The notes under the pieces were generated by a model. That model was not told the origin of the DNA. It was given only the letters and a program-made list of their open reading frames with translations, and did no database searches. Position numbers and translations under genes: made by a program. Of a stretch of DNA of 56,272 bases, positions 48,977 through 56,272 are shown piece after piece. Source of the DNA: UBA1738 sp045580145 (GTDB lineage: Bacteria; Bacillota; Clostridia; UBA1381); NCBI GenBank assembly GCA_045580145.1, contig JAZNNI010000113.1, positions 1 through 56,272 on the forward strand, in the 5' to 3' direction. How positions within the stretch are numbered: the stretch's first letter is position 1; each line of letters begins with the position of its first letter.

Positions 48977-50587
48977 TTATTTTTTCACTACATTCGCAAT
49001 AAGGTTATAGTCATTTGTAAGTATGGTGTCAATGCCCATTTTCAAATATTCCTCTGCCATTTCAGGCTCGTCTGCCCAGAATATATTGCAACGTATCCCG
49101 TTTGCGTGTGCCTTATCCACCATTTCCCGATTTACAAGTGGTCTAAAGAACTGCAGTTTTTTACATCCGTACTCTATTGCTCTTTCTACAATAGCGCTTG
49201 GCACCTCTCCCCTTATCGCATCAAGATGCTCACCCATACAGCGACAGATATCGGGAGCAAGCCGACTTGCAAGCTCTTGAACATTTGCACTACCCATAAA
49301 GTAAACATACTTGCGGCAATCATATTTGTCAATCAGCTCAACAATCTTTTTAAATGTTTCTTCATCATAAGGAGTAGTATCATCAAAGGTTTTGATGTGA
49401 ATATTCATTATAACGTGGCAGGCAAATTTCTTTAAAATGTCCTCAAATTTAACAATTTTAAGTCCTGCGTATTTTTCACCAAACACAGATCCAAAATCGA
49501 ATTTGGTAAGCTCCTCATATGTGTGCTCAAACACATATCCCGTACCATCGGAAACTCTATCTAAAACAGGGTCGTGAATTGACACAATCTCTCCGTCCTT
49601 TGTATACCACAAATCAAATTCTATTTCCTCTGCACCCATAGCAACAGCAGCTCCGAACGCCGGCATACTATTCTCCGGTGCAATCGTATTAAAGCCTCTG
49701 TGCGCGCAAACTCTCGGATATGGCATAATCTCATCGTGGCGTACAATCGCGCTTCCTGCCGGACGATATTTCCAAGGCCTTCTGCCAGTTTCGATATACT
49801 CATAGTGCGGTGCAGGCGGGTTTCCATACCCTGCAGGCTTATAATATTTTTTGTCAATGTCAATATCTACCGACTCAACACCTACACGGCTTCTCATATT
49901 TAAAAGCACATCGCCATTCGGTGCAACAACCATACTTGCCCCACAAATATCTGAAGTCTCGTCCATAGAAATTGAAGAACGGATTACATATGCATTTGTA
50001 TTATAAGCCAAAAATCTGCACATAATTTCAAGCGCTGAATGTGTGTCACTTCTTTGATGTGAGCAACCGATTATGACATCTAAATTCTTGCGTGCCATAT
50101 TTGCAAAGGACTCATAGAAATAGAAGTCATAGCACACTAAAAATCCAAATCTTATACCCTCTATTTCAATAACTGTCGGCTCTTCAAATTCATATGTATA
50201 GTCGTGGTCAAGCTCCATAACAGATATTTCGCTTGGAACTAAGTGTTGCTTATAGTATTTCCCCACGCACGCCCCTTGTCTGTCAAATGCAAAGGTTGTG
50301 TTTCTAAGTCCGTTTTCGGTCTCACAACGCGCATTCACAAACACGATAGCATTACACCTTTTGGCTGTGGCGGATGCCTCATCCAAAAGCCTCTTATTGA
50401 ACTTTCTTACGCTTTCCTCCGCTTCTTTCTTAGTAGCCGCAAGGCAAGGCATATCCGAAGACTCCGGAAGAACAATAATGTCCATCGAGCTGTCACAGCT
50501 TCTTAAATATCCTAAAGTATACTCAAAATACTCCTCAGATTTTTCATAATCAGTCAGATATTTTGGCTGAATAACGCTAACTTTCAT
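48977..50587 (-). CDS. Nitrilase-superfamily hydrolase fused to a glycerophosphodiester phosphodiesterase
   Basis: 536 residues with two complete domains. Residues 1-265 are a carbon-nitrogen hydrolase: Glu42 in LPESSD, Lys in KYYKQHLVP at about 113, and Cys at about 151 in FLVCYDFYF, the Glu-Lys-Cys triad. Residues 290-536 are a GDPD: HRGFNTIAPENSMPAF at about 296, EFDLWYTKDGEIVSIHDP and a late ILTNDYNLI. No signal peptide, so cytosolic. I do not recognise this fusion. It suggests one enzyme that cuts both an amide and a phosphodiester, for example from N-acylated glycerophospholipid headgroups; this is inference. A terminator separates it from rho; it has its own promoter. Confidence 0.92.
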   Translation of the reverse strand: MKVSVIQPKYLTDYEKSEEYFEYTLGYLRSCDSSMDIIVLPESSDMPCLAATKKEAEESVRKFNKRLLDEASATAKRCNAIVFVNARCETENGLRNTTFAFDRQGACVGKYYKQHLVPSEISVMELDHDYTYEFEEPTVIEIEGIRFGFLVCYDFYFYESFANMARKNLDVIIGCSHQRSDTHSALEIMCRFLAYNTNAYVIRSSISMDETSDICGASMVVAPNGDVLLNMRSRVGVESVDIDIDKKYYKPAGYGNPPAPHYEYIETGRRPWKYRPAGSAIVRHDEIMPYPRVCAHRGFNTIAPENSMPAFGAAVAMGAEEIEFDLWYTKDGEIVSIHDPVLDRVSDGTGYVFEHTYEELTKFDFGSVFGEKYAGLKIVKFEDILKKFACHVIMNIHIKTFDDTTPYDEETFKKIVELIDKYDCRKYVYFMGSANVQELASRLAPDICRCMGEHLDAIRGEVPSAIVERAIEYGCKKLQFFRPLVNREMVDKAHANGIRCNIFWADEPEMAEEYLKMGIDTILTNDYNLIANVVKK

Positions 50588-50618
50588 TACAATAACCCCT
50601 TTTCATTAATCTTTCTAC

Positions 50619-50647
50619 ATTTTACACTACAGGCTGTTTAATGTCAA
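50619..50647 (-). promoter_or_regulatory. Sigma-A promoter of the fusion gene
   Basis: Minus strand TTGACA-N17-TAAAAT, 32 nt upstream of the ATG at 50587. Confidence 0.85.
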
Positions 50648-50672
50648 TGTATATGCATACATTTAATTTTTT

Positions 50673-51683
50673 CTACTTTTTCATACATTCAAACACATAT
50701 TCAAAAAGTGCCGACCATTCATCCTTTTCACCCTGCTTTATTGCAAGGTCACATTCGGCGGTTCGGATAATCCGCTGCCTCAAAAATTCTACAGAAAAGC
50801 TCTTTGCTCCGTCAATATACTTGCGCGCTATAAAAGGCGCGATTTTTAGTTTAGAGCTTATCATATCATAGCTTGCGCCATCCTCTAAAAGAAGCTTTGC
50901 ATATAGCATTTTATCAAATGTGGAGGACAAAAGATATAAAATATTGAATGCTGACTCCTTGCTTTCTTTCATTTTAAGCAAAACACGCATTGCACGGTCA
51001 TTTTTTCCTGCAATCATAGCATCAGTAACCTCAAAAATCACAATCGACAGTGGTTTTGATACCACCTTATCAATATCCGACTTATAAATTTCGCTGTCAC
51101 AGTAAAAAATCAGCTTATCAAGTTCATTTTTTACATTTGCAATTCCTGGGTCGCATATTGAGACAAGATATTCGGCCTCACTCTTTCCTATCTTCTTGCC
51201 CGCTTTCTGCGCTTCTCGGACCACCCAAGCTGAGACCTCGTAGTCCTTCATAAACTTAAATTCAACTACAAGCCCTGACTTCGCCGCAGCTTTATATAAA
51301 ACGCCTCTTTTATCCACTTCCTGCTCATCGAAAACCAGCAGAACATAGTCGGGAATATCCAAAAGCCGCTCCTGCCAGAACTCTTTAAGCTCATCACCCA
51401 CCGTTTTAAATATTCCGCTGTTTTTTATAACAACCAGCTTTTTTTCTGCCATCATAGGAAAGGAATTTAAAGCATCGTCTATTTTATCACGAGTCAATTC
51501 TTTTCCGTCTAATATTATCCGGTTAAAGTCTCCAAAGCCGTCATCAGGCACAAGCGCCTCAAGCCTCTCTCTATACAGGCTTTTTACAAAAGCTTCTTCC
51601 CCGTAAAGAACGTACAAATTCTCTGTTTCGCCGCTTTTGAGTTGCTCTTTAAGCTTTAGAAAATTATCTTCCTTTGCTGCCAT
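50673..51683 (-). CDS. holA: DNA polymerase III subunit delta HolA
   Basis: 336 residues. Clamp-loader subunit; the N-terminus NLYVLYGEEAFVKSLYRERL (ATPase-like without active site) and the C-terminal helical domain with KQGEKDEWSALFEYVFECMKK are typical. The ATG lies directly on the comEC stop (TAAATG) with AGGAGGGGG upstream, so the pair is coupled. Confidence 0.93.
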   Translation of the reverse strand: MAAKEDNFLKLKEQLKSGETENLYVLYGEEAFVKSLYRERLEALVPDDGFGDFNRIILDGKELTRDKIDDALNSFPMMAEKKLVVIKNSGIFKTVGDELKEFWQERLLDIPDYVLLVFDEQEVDKRGVLYKAAAKSGLVVEFKFMKDYEVSAWVVREAQKAGKKIGKSEAEYLVSICDPGIANVKNELDKLIFYCDSEIYKSDIDKVVSKPLSIVIFEVTDAMIAGKNDRAMRVLLKMKESKESAFNILYLLSSTFDKMLYAKLLLEDGASYDMISSKLKIAPFIARKYIDGAKSFSVEFLRQRIIRTAECDLAIKQGEKDEWSALFEYVFECMKK

Positions 51684-53996
51684 TTATCCCCCTCCTTTTA
51701 ACGTAGTATATTTCATTTTGCCGTCTTTTTTAATTTTAAATTGTATATCGCCCATAATATCCGTGCGAAGTATTGTAGCCCCCGTAGTCTCCAGCCTATC
51801 TAAAACCTCCCTGTTTGGAAGACCATAGCTGTTTTCCTCACCTACACTTATCACCGCCACCTTCGGTCTTAAATGCTCTAAATATTCTTCATCTGTCCCT
51901 TCCCTTGAGCCGTGATGTGCAACCTTTAGTATGTGGATATCCTCCGGATAGCTTTCATCAATTTTATCAGTTGAATCCCCTGTAAAAATCCCACAGAAGT
52001 CCCCGTATCTGACCTCTGCCACCAAGGATGTATCATTTAAGTCTTCACTTGCCTTCTGCTCTGTATCAGGTGCAATAAATTTTATTTTAAGTCCCGATTT
52101 AAAGCGAATTTCATCATCCTTCATCAGATATTCAATTTTTATGTTTTTGTCCCTGCAAACTTCTTTAAGCTCTAAGCTATATTCATTATCATCCGCCTCG
52201 GGCATAACGACTGTATTTATTTTAAGCCGTTTTGCTGCGGCAATTATCCCCTCTATGTGGTCTTTATGGGAATGTGTTACGATTGCTACATCTACGCTTG
52301 TAATCCCGTGCGAAATCAAGTATGGTACATACACGCTTTCACCTACATTATAGCTCGTTTCATATTCTGCACTACCGCCTCCATCTATCAAGACAGTATC
52401 TCCTAAAGCCGTCTTTAAAACAGCTCCATCACCCTGACCCACATTCACAAAATATATCAAAAGTGTATTAAAATCATATCCGAGCGTATTCCCTATAAGT
52501 GCCCCACACAAAATTGCTGCAAGAACTGTCGTCTTTGTATGCTTCCAGTCATTTGACATAATTCTTAAAGCAATCCACCATATTATGTAGAATATAACAA
52601 TTTCAATTACTGTCGGGCTCTTTAGCGTAAGATAACAAAAAGGTAGCTTTTCTATTACATATGGTATTTTAGAAAAACCTTCAAGCAGCCAGTCCATAAC
52701 ATTCCCAAAATCCGGCCCAAATGCCGAACATATGCCCAGAACAATCGGCGATATGATTAATATCAGTATTATGACAGGCGCAAGAATATAGACGAGCAAG
52801 CCTCCATAAACTGCCGTTCCATTATAGAAGTATGCAGACAGCGGTAATGTTCCCAAAAGCAAAGTTATCCACATAACAAGCATCCGTTTTGCTTTTATAC
52901 CCTTTCGTCCCAACATAAATCTACCGGATATTCTCTTATAAATAACAGGAAAGGAATGATATACTATAAAAGTCGATGCAACCGAAATTACGAAGCCTCC
53001 GTTAAAGCAAAGCATCGGGTCAATGAAGGTCATTACCAGTACAACTTCCGCCAAAACTTCCATCTTGTCTGCAAAGCCCAATGTTGTCTTGCGGAAAATC
53101 ATTATTCCCAAAAGAGCGGCGGCTTTTAAAATATATGCTGTGGGGCTGCTATAAACTGCATATATTACGAGCATCACCATTACTGCATATTCTCGGTCTT
53201 CCCTGCCATCTTTCCGAAACAAAAGGCGGGCAATAAACAAAATCAGAAAAATATGCGTATATGCCGAATACAGAGTCCTCGACACTCCTGTTCTTTTAAG
53301 TACATCCCTGTATTCTCGTGAAAAGCCGGCACGATCGCCTACAGTAATTGCTCTTAAAAGTGCACCTTTATCCCCCGAAAAACGCTCTTTTATAATTTCT
53401 GAAATATAACACTTTAATTTGCCTGACAAAAAGATTGGATTAAGCGAAACCTCTTCGCCTGTTTTCTCTATTTCTCTTGCTGCTATTCGGTTATATACTC
53501 CTATACTTTTATAATAATTAGGATAGTTGTATTCGCCTGAATTATCGGTACCTCTCACCTCACTGAGAAATCCCTTCGCCAGAATTTTATCACCATACGC
53601 AAGTTCCTTATCGGTATTCAGTAAGATCCTTTGTTTTGTAATATAATCCTTATCAAGATACGAAAAGCTCTCAGATTTAACGGTATAGCGGTACTTATAC
53701 TTCCCCGATGCCTCGGTCGGCATAGAAATAACTGTTCCGCTCACAGTTACATATTTATCAGGAAGCTCATAATAAAGCCTGTTTCCAGCTGCGCCAAAAT
53801 AACGTATCCCGCCTGATAATATACAGATTGCCGCAACAGCTATCAGCACATCAGTTTTTCCAAGCAAAAAACATCTTGCCAGAAAAAGCAGTGCCAGAAA
53901 AAAGAAAATAAACAACATTGCAGATATATCAACCTTTGATGCGAGAGTAATTCCTAAAATGTATAATCCTGCAAAAATCATACTTTTAGAAAACAT
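51684..53996 (-). CDS. comEC: ComEC/Rec2 DNA-uptake channel with metallo-beta-lactamase domain
   Basis: 770 residues from the ATG at 53996, with AAGGAGGGG 5 nt upstream. N-terminal DUF4131-like span and OB-fold region, a multi-span competence domain (about 220-480, with RAITVGDRAGFSREYRD), then a C-terminal metallo-beta-lactamase domain: VGQGDGAVL, IDGGG, THSHKDHIEG and HHGSREG. Transports single-stranded DNA through the membrane. Many Clostridia keep comEC without full natural competence. Next to holA, a common pair. Confidence 0.95.
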   Translation of the reverse strand: MFSKSMIFAGLYILGITLASKVDISAMLFIFFFLALLFLARCFLLGKTDVLIAVAAICILSGGIRYFGAAGNRLYYELPDKYVTVSGTVISMPTEASGKYKYRYTVKSESFSYLDKDYITKQRILLNTDKELAYGDKILAKGFLSEVRGTDNSGEYNYPNYYKSIGVYNRIAAREIEKTGEEVSLNPIFLSGKLKCYISEIIKERFSGDKGALLRAITVGDRAGFSREYRDVLKRTGVSRTLYSAYTHIFLILFIARLLFRKDGREDREYAVMVMLVIYAVYSSPTAYILKAAALLGIMIFRKTTLGFADKMEVLAEVVLVMTFIDPMLCFNGGFVISVASTFIVYHSFPVIYKRISGRFMLGRKGIKAKRMLVMWITLLLGTLPLSAYFYNGTAVYGGLLVYILAPVIILILIISPIVLGICSAFGPDFGNVMDWLLEGFSKIPYVIEKLPFCYLTLKSPTVIEIVIFYIIWWIALRIMSNDWKHTKTTVLAAILCGALIGNTLGYDFNTLLIYFVNVGQGDGAVLKTALGDTVLIDGGGSAEYETSYNVGESVYVPYLISHGITSVDVAIVTHSHKDHIEGIIAAAKRLKINTVVMPEADDNEYSLELKEVCRDKNIKIEYLMKDDEIRFKSGLKIKFIAPDTEQKASEDLNDTSLVAEVRYGDFCGIFTGDSTDKIDESYPEDIHILKVAHHGSREGTDEEYLEHLRPKVAVISVGEENSYGLPNREVLDRLETTGATILRTDIMGDIQFKIKKDGKMKYTTLKGGG

Positions 53997-54043
53997 TGAA
54001 ACCCCTCCTTCTACCTGTATCAATGTTGTCATATTAATTTTGT

Positions 54044-54072
54044 ATTATATCATAAAATTCCCGAAATGTCTA
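54044..54072 (-). promoter_or_regulatory. Sigma-A promoter of comEC-holA
   Basis: Minus strand TAGACA-N17-TATAAT, about 48 nt upstream of the comEC ATG. Confidence 0.7.
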
Positions 54073-54089
54073 CACACTTCCTGTTAAAA

Positions 54090-54124
54090 CTAAAAAAGCA
54101 GAAAGATGACTTTCTGCTTTTTTT
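54090..54124 (-). terminator. Terminator of the NlpC/P60 gene
   Basis: Stem AAAAGCAGAAAG / CTTTCTGCTTTT with a 4-nt loop, T-run on the minus strand, right after the stop codon. Confidence 0.88.
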
Positions 54125-54126
54125 GA

Positions 54127-55467
54127 TTACATAACTCTTCTTGCGCCAACATATCGAAGTGACCCAGAGAGTGAGCTAAGAGATTGATAACATACTCTCT
54201 TTCCTGCTCTCGGCGCATGGATTACCTGACCTCCGCCTGCATAAATTGCTACGTGAGAAATTCCGCCACCTCTTGAGAAGAATACCAGGTCTCCTGCCTT
54301 TAAGTTACTTCTTGAAACAGCTGTACCGTTTGAGTACTGTGCGCTTGCAGACCTTCCTACAGATACGCCAAGCTTTCTGCACGCGTACTGCACAAGACCT
54401 GAACAGTCAAACCCTGATGGCGTAGTTCCGCCGTACACATATCTTGTTCCGATATATTTTGCAGCCTGTGCCGCTAACTTTGCACCGTTTCCTGTACCAA
54501 AAGATACATCCGACTTGCCATTAGCTGCCACCTGACTCTTCTTTGCAGCAGTTGTTTTGGACGTCTTTGCTTCTGCGATCACAGAAACCTCAGAAGTTCT
54601 TACATATCCTATCTGATTTTTAGGCGAAACAATCTTGGTCCAGTTTGTTCCACCACTTATTACCTTACAGCTTGCATTATTTGCAAGTGTTTCTATTGTT
54701 TCACTTTCCTCACTTGGTATAAGCTTTACTTCCACAGCCTTAGCAGTTGTCTTTATTTTAGCATTTTTCGCAACCTCTGCAAGACGTGCATTTCTCTTTG
54801 CATTAACGTCTGTTCTCTTTTCCAAGTTTCCTAAAGAAATATATTCTGCGCTGACATATCCTATGTCATAGTTATCGCCAAAGTATACCTTATACCAACC
54901 TGTTTCGATAGACTCTAAGATTATAACCTTTCCGCCCTCGCCGACTTGCGCAAGAATGATTGAATTTTCATCGGCAGTACCGCGAACATTTATGCTCTGA
55001 ACAGCCTTACCGGTTCTATACATTACAGTACTTGCCAGAACATCCTCAGCCTGTTTATAGTCGAGAGTTACAAACTCTGTTTTTACATAACCTGTGTTGT
55101 TTCCACACTCGATGCGGAACCAATCTTCGTCAAGGTCAAGAATTTTTACCTTTGTTCCTACCTCAAGCACATCCAATATGGCACTTTCCACATCTGCTGC
55201 GGCTCTCATATTTATATTTCCGCCCGATGTAAGAATGTATGCATCGTTTCCCACCATCATCTGATGAGCCATTGTGTAAACAGCGAAATCTGCTGTTTCT
55301 CCTTCTCCGTCACCCATTAGAACTTCCGGAGCTTCTTTTTTTATCTCTGTTTCCTGAGCAATCTTAGTTGCTGTAACAGCCGAAAAATCCTTTGCCTGAT
55401 TGACTGCCAGCGAACCCACCAACGATACTGCAGCTATGGCAGCTATCGCGTGTTTTAAGTTCCCCAT
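54127..55467 (-). CDS. Secreted SH3b / NlpC-P60 cell-wall peptidase
   Basis: 446 residues. N-terminal signal-like span (about 6-25). Three SH3b domains (about 80-135, 155-210, 245-300), each with the GY(V/I) ... motif such as NTGYVKTEF, DIGYVSAEY and QIGYVRTSE, then a linker and a C-terminal NlpC/P60 domain (about 330-446): Cys355 in GFDCSGLVQY, His in GISHVAIYAGG, and a final IHAPRAGK. It is a peptidoglycan endopeptidase cutting gamma-D-Glu-DAP bonds. Strong promoter with an inverted repeat on each side and a palindrome upstream. Confidence 0.94.
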   Translation of the reverse strand: MGNLKHAIAAIAAVSLVGSLAVNQAKDFSAVTATKIAQETEIKKEAPEVLMGDGEGETADFAVYTMAHQMMVGNDAYILTSGGNINMRAAADVESAILDVLEVGTKVKILDLDEDWFRIECGNNTGYVKTEFVTLDYKQAEDVLASTVMYRTGKAVQSINVRGTADENSIILAQVGEGGKVIILESIETGWYKVYFGDNYDIGYVSAEYISLGNLEKRTDVNAKRNARLAEVAKNAKIKTTAKAVEVKLIPSEESETIETLANNASCKVISGGTNWTKIVSPKNQIGYVRTSEVSVIAEAKTSKTTAAKKSQVAANGKSDVSFGTGNGAKLAAQAAKYIGTRYVYGGTTPSGFDCSGLVQYACRKLGVSVGRSASAQYSNGTAVSRSNLKAGDLVFFSRGGGISHVAIYAGGGQVIHAPRAGKRVCYQSLSSLSGSLRYVGARRVM

Positions 55468-55495
55468 GATAAACCTCCTAAATTATTTCTCAAAT

Positions 55496-55568
55496 GTTAC
55501 AAAATTATTATACTATACTTTTTGCGTTTTGTCAAACATTTTTAACATTTTTTTAAAATTTTGTAACA
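55496..55568. repeat. 12-bp inverted repeat bracketing the NlpC/P60 promoter
   Basis: TGTTACAAAATT at 55496-55507 and its exact reverse complement AATTTTGTAACA at 55557-55568. The left arm touches the -10 and the right arm lies about 20 bp beyond the -35. It may be a two-site operator. Confidence 0.5.
55507..55535 (-). promoter_or_regulatory. Consensus sigma-A promoter of the NlpC/P60 gene
   Basis: Minus strand TTGACA-N17-TATAAT, an exact consensus. The RBS AGGAGGTTT precedes the ATG at 55467. Confidence 0.92.
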
Positions 55569-55600
55569 ATTTAGTCCTGTTTTTTAAGACCATTTCCCCA

Positions 55601-55628
55601 AATAAATGGCTTATCTAAGCCATTTATT
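55601..55628. repeat. Perfect 28-bp palindrome in the NlpC/P60-tRNA gap
   Basis: AATAAATGGCTTA-TC-TAAGCCATTTATT: 13-bp arms around a 2-nt centre. No gene ends here, so it is unlikely to be a terminator of a known transcript. The rest of the 326-bp gap (55468-55793) is AT-rich and holds the two promoters and nothing else I can support. Confidence 0.7.
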
Positions 55629-55745
55629 AAAGGTTTATAAATTGTTTGTAAAAATAAAAGTTTTTTTAATTTAAATATTTTTAAGCCGCAAATTTATTAC
55701 AATATTACATTTTATTTAAAAAAGTACTTTGTAGAAATTAATAGA

Positions 55746-55774
55746 TTGACAAACAATATAAAATGTTGTATAAT
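55746..55774 (+). promoter_or_regulatory. Consensus sigma-A promoter of the tRNA gene
   Basis: Plus strand TTGACA-N17-TATAAT, an exact consensus, 20 nt before the tRNA 5' end. Confidence 0.93.
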
Positions 55775-55793
55775 AGATAAGCAGTTTAAATAT

Positions 55794-55880
55794 GCCGCTG
55801 TGATGGAATTGGCAGACGTGCGAGACTCAAAATCTCGTGGTAGTAATACCGTGTCGGTTCGACCCCGACCAGCGGCACCA
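55794..55880 (+). tRNA. tRNA-Leu (anticodon CAA)
   Basis: 87 nt including an encoded CCA end. Acceptor stem GCCGCTG / CAGCGGC, anticodon stem CGAGA / TCTCG with loop CTCAAAA (anticodon CAA at 55828-55830, reads UUG), long variable arm GTGGTAGTAATACCGTGTC-type, and T arm GGTTCGACC. The long variable arm marks a class II tRNA, here Leu. Confidence 0.96.
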
Positions 55881-55881
55881 G

Positions 55882-55922
55882 AAAAAAAGACATTATTCGA
55901 CAATGAATAATGTCTTTTTTTT
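55882..55922 (+). terminator. Terminator of the tRNA gene
   Basis: Long stem AAAAAAAGACATTATTC / GAATAATGTCTTTTTTT with a 6-nt loop, starting 1 nt after the CCA end. Confidence 0.93.
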
Positions 55923-56100
55923 AGCTAAATTCGCTAACGCGAGCTGAATTGAACAAGTTCAGCTAAATTACCTATGGCAGCTAAATGTGCTTCGCACCCT
56001 TTAAAAGCGAATTTAATTTAGCTGTTCCGATAGAAACAATTTAGCTATCGAACAAAGTGAGATAATTTAGCTTTGCACGATAGTGCAAAATTTAACTAAA
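55921..56100. repeat. Array of AGCTAAATT-type repeats with intervening mini-hairpins
   Basis: Four direct copies start at 55923, 55942, 55961 and 55979 (AGCTAAATT, AGCTGAATT, AGCTAAATT, AGCTAAATG), 18-19 bp apart. Then inverted copies AATTTAGCT at 56015, 56038 and 56064 and a variant AATTTAACT at 56088, 23-26 bp apart. Short hairpins fill the gaps: GAAC/GTTC, GTGC/GCAC, GATAG/CTATC and TTTGCAC/GTGCAAA. No coding potential. Type of element unknown. Confidence 0.6.
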
Positions 56101-56134
56101 ATATCTCTGCGGACAAAACAACTAAATAATAAAC

Positions 56135-56164
56135 AAAAACCCGACTCGTAAGAGTCGGGTTTTG
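56135..56164. terminator. Terminator of gap (bidirectional)
   Basis: Stem AAACCCGACTC / GAGTCGGGTTT with loop GTAA; a T-run lies on the minus side (GTTTTTGTTT). It ends the minus-strand gap gene. Confidence 0.88.
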
Positions 56165-56176
56165 AAATGCATTAAC

Positions 56177-56272
56177 TTAGTTAAGTTCAGCAAAGTACTT
56201 AATTGTTCTAACCATCTGGCTTGTGTATGAGTTTTCGTTGTCATACCAAGAAACAACCTGAACTTCGTAAAG
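56177..56272 (-). CDS. gap: Glyceraldehyde-3-phosphate dehydrogenase, C-terminal end
   Basis: Only the last 31 codons lie in the window. The sequence VVSWYDNENSYTSQMVRTIKY is the typical C-terminus of type I GAPDH (WYDNE..Y motif), followed by FAELN and a TAA stop. The rest of the gene extends beyond the right edge. Glycolytic enzyme making 1,3-bisphosphoglycerate. Confidence 0.92.
   Translation of the reverse strand, partial: LYEVQVVSWYDNENSYTSQMVRTIKYFAELN

Noticed and set aside
55496..55568. WalR (YycF) box upstream of the NlpC/P60 gene
   Set aside because: The consensus TGTWAH-N5-TGTWAH was looked for because of the inverted TGTTAC words, but no properly spaced direct pair exists; the sites are inverted and 50 bp apart.
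55921..56100. CRISPR array
   Set aside because: Repeat words are only 9 bp, spacers are palindromic and of 9-17 bp, the copies switch orientation, and no cas gene is near.

Overview
The window looks like a chromosomal segment of a low-to-moderate GC Bacillota, class Clostridia. Evidence: Firmicute-style strong ribosome-binding sites, sigma-A promoters of the TTGACA-N17-TATAAT type, FabK (not FabI) in the fatty-acid operon, MutS2, an ECF vitamin-transport module, and the sporulation regulator SpoIIID plus a SpoVD/PbpB-type transpeptidase with PASTA repeats. These suggest a spore-former or a recent descendant of one. I see no prophage, CRISPR array or intact insertion sequence. Most genes are conserved housekeeping genes.

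Layout. (1) 1-14.3 kb, minus strand: leuS (cut by the window edge) behind rsfS; a secreted transglutaminase-like protein; then a compact division and cell-wall (dcw) cluster transcribed mraZ-rsmH-ftsL-PBP-murE-murF-mraY-ftsW-murG from one promoter that overlaps a set of MraZ boxes. murD is missing from its usual place between mraY and ftsW. (2) 14.4-17.5 kb, plus: tex and lgt. (3) 17.45-18.27 kb: a gene-free stretch with a long foldback and a roughly 0.5-kb MITE-like element with terminal inverted repeats and many internal hairpins. (4) 18.3-20.7 kb, minus: a radical SAM protein, a 55-residue DUF1540 Cys-rich protein, an unknown membrane-anchored protein, a 33-residue membrane peptide and tadA. 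(5) 20.8-25.9 kb, plus: mutS2, ybaK-like, DUF1015, and two small unknowns. (6) 26-31 kb: spoIIID, a low-molecular-weight phosphatase, and an AraC regulator divergent from a PIG-L deacetylase/NagB-like pair, followed by a FAD-Rieske oxidoreductase. (7) 31-39 kb, minus: the type II fatty-acid operon fabH-acpP-fabK-fabD-fabG-fabF-fabZ-accD-accA, without accB and accC, preceded by a TetR regulator. A shared palindromic operator recurs at both promoter regions. (8) 39.2-48.7 kb, plus: a polysaccharide deacetylase, then a nine-gene run ecfS-methyltransferase-ecfA1-ecfA2-ecfT-truA-DUF5711-cvpA-rho. (9) 49-55.5 kb, minus: a nitrilase-GDPD fusion, comEC-holA, and an SH3/NlpC-P60 cell-wall hydrolase. 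(10) 55.5-56.3 kb: tRNA-Leu(CAA), an array of AGCTAAATT-type repeats with small hairpins, and the 3' end of gap.

The most unusual items are the TetR/fab operator set, the nitrilase-GDPD fusion, the AraC-controlled deacetylase/NagB-like pair with an altered active-site motif, the MITE-like element, and the repeat array beside the tRNA gene. All calls come from reading the sequence; no database search was run.
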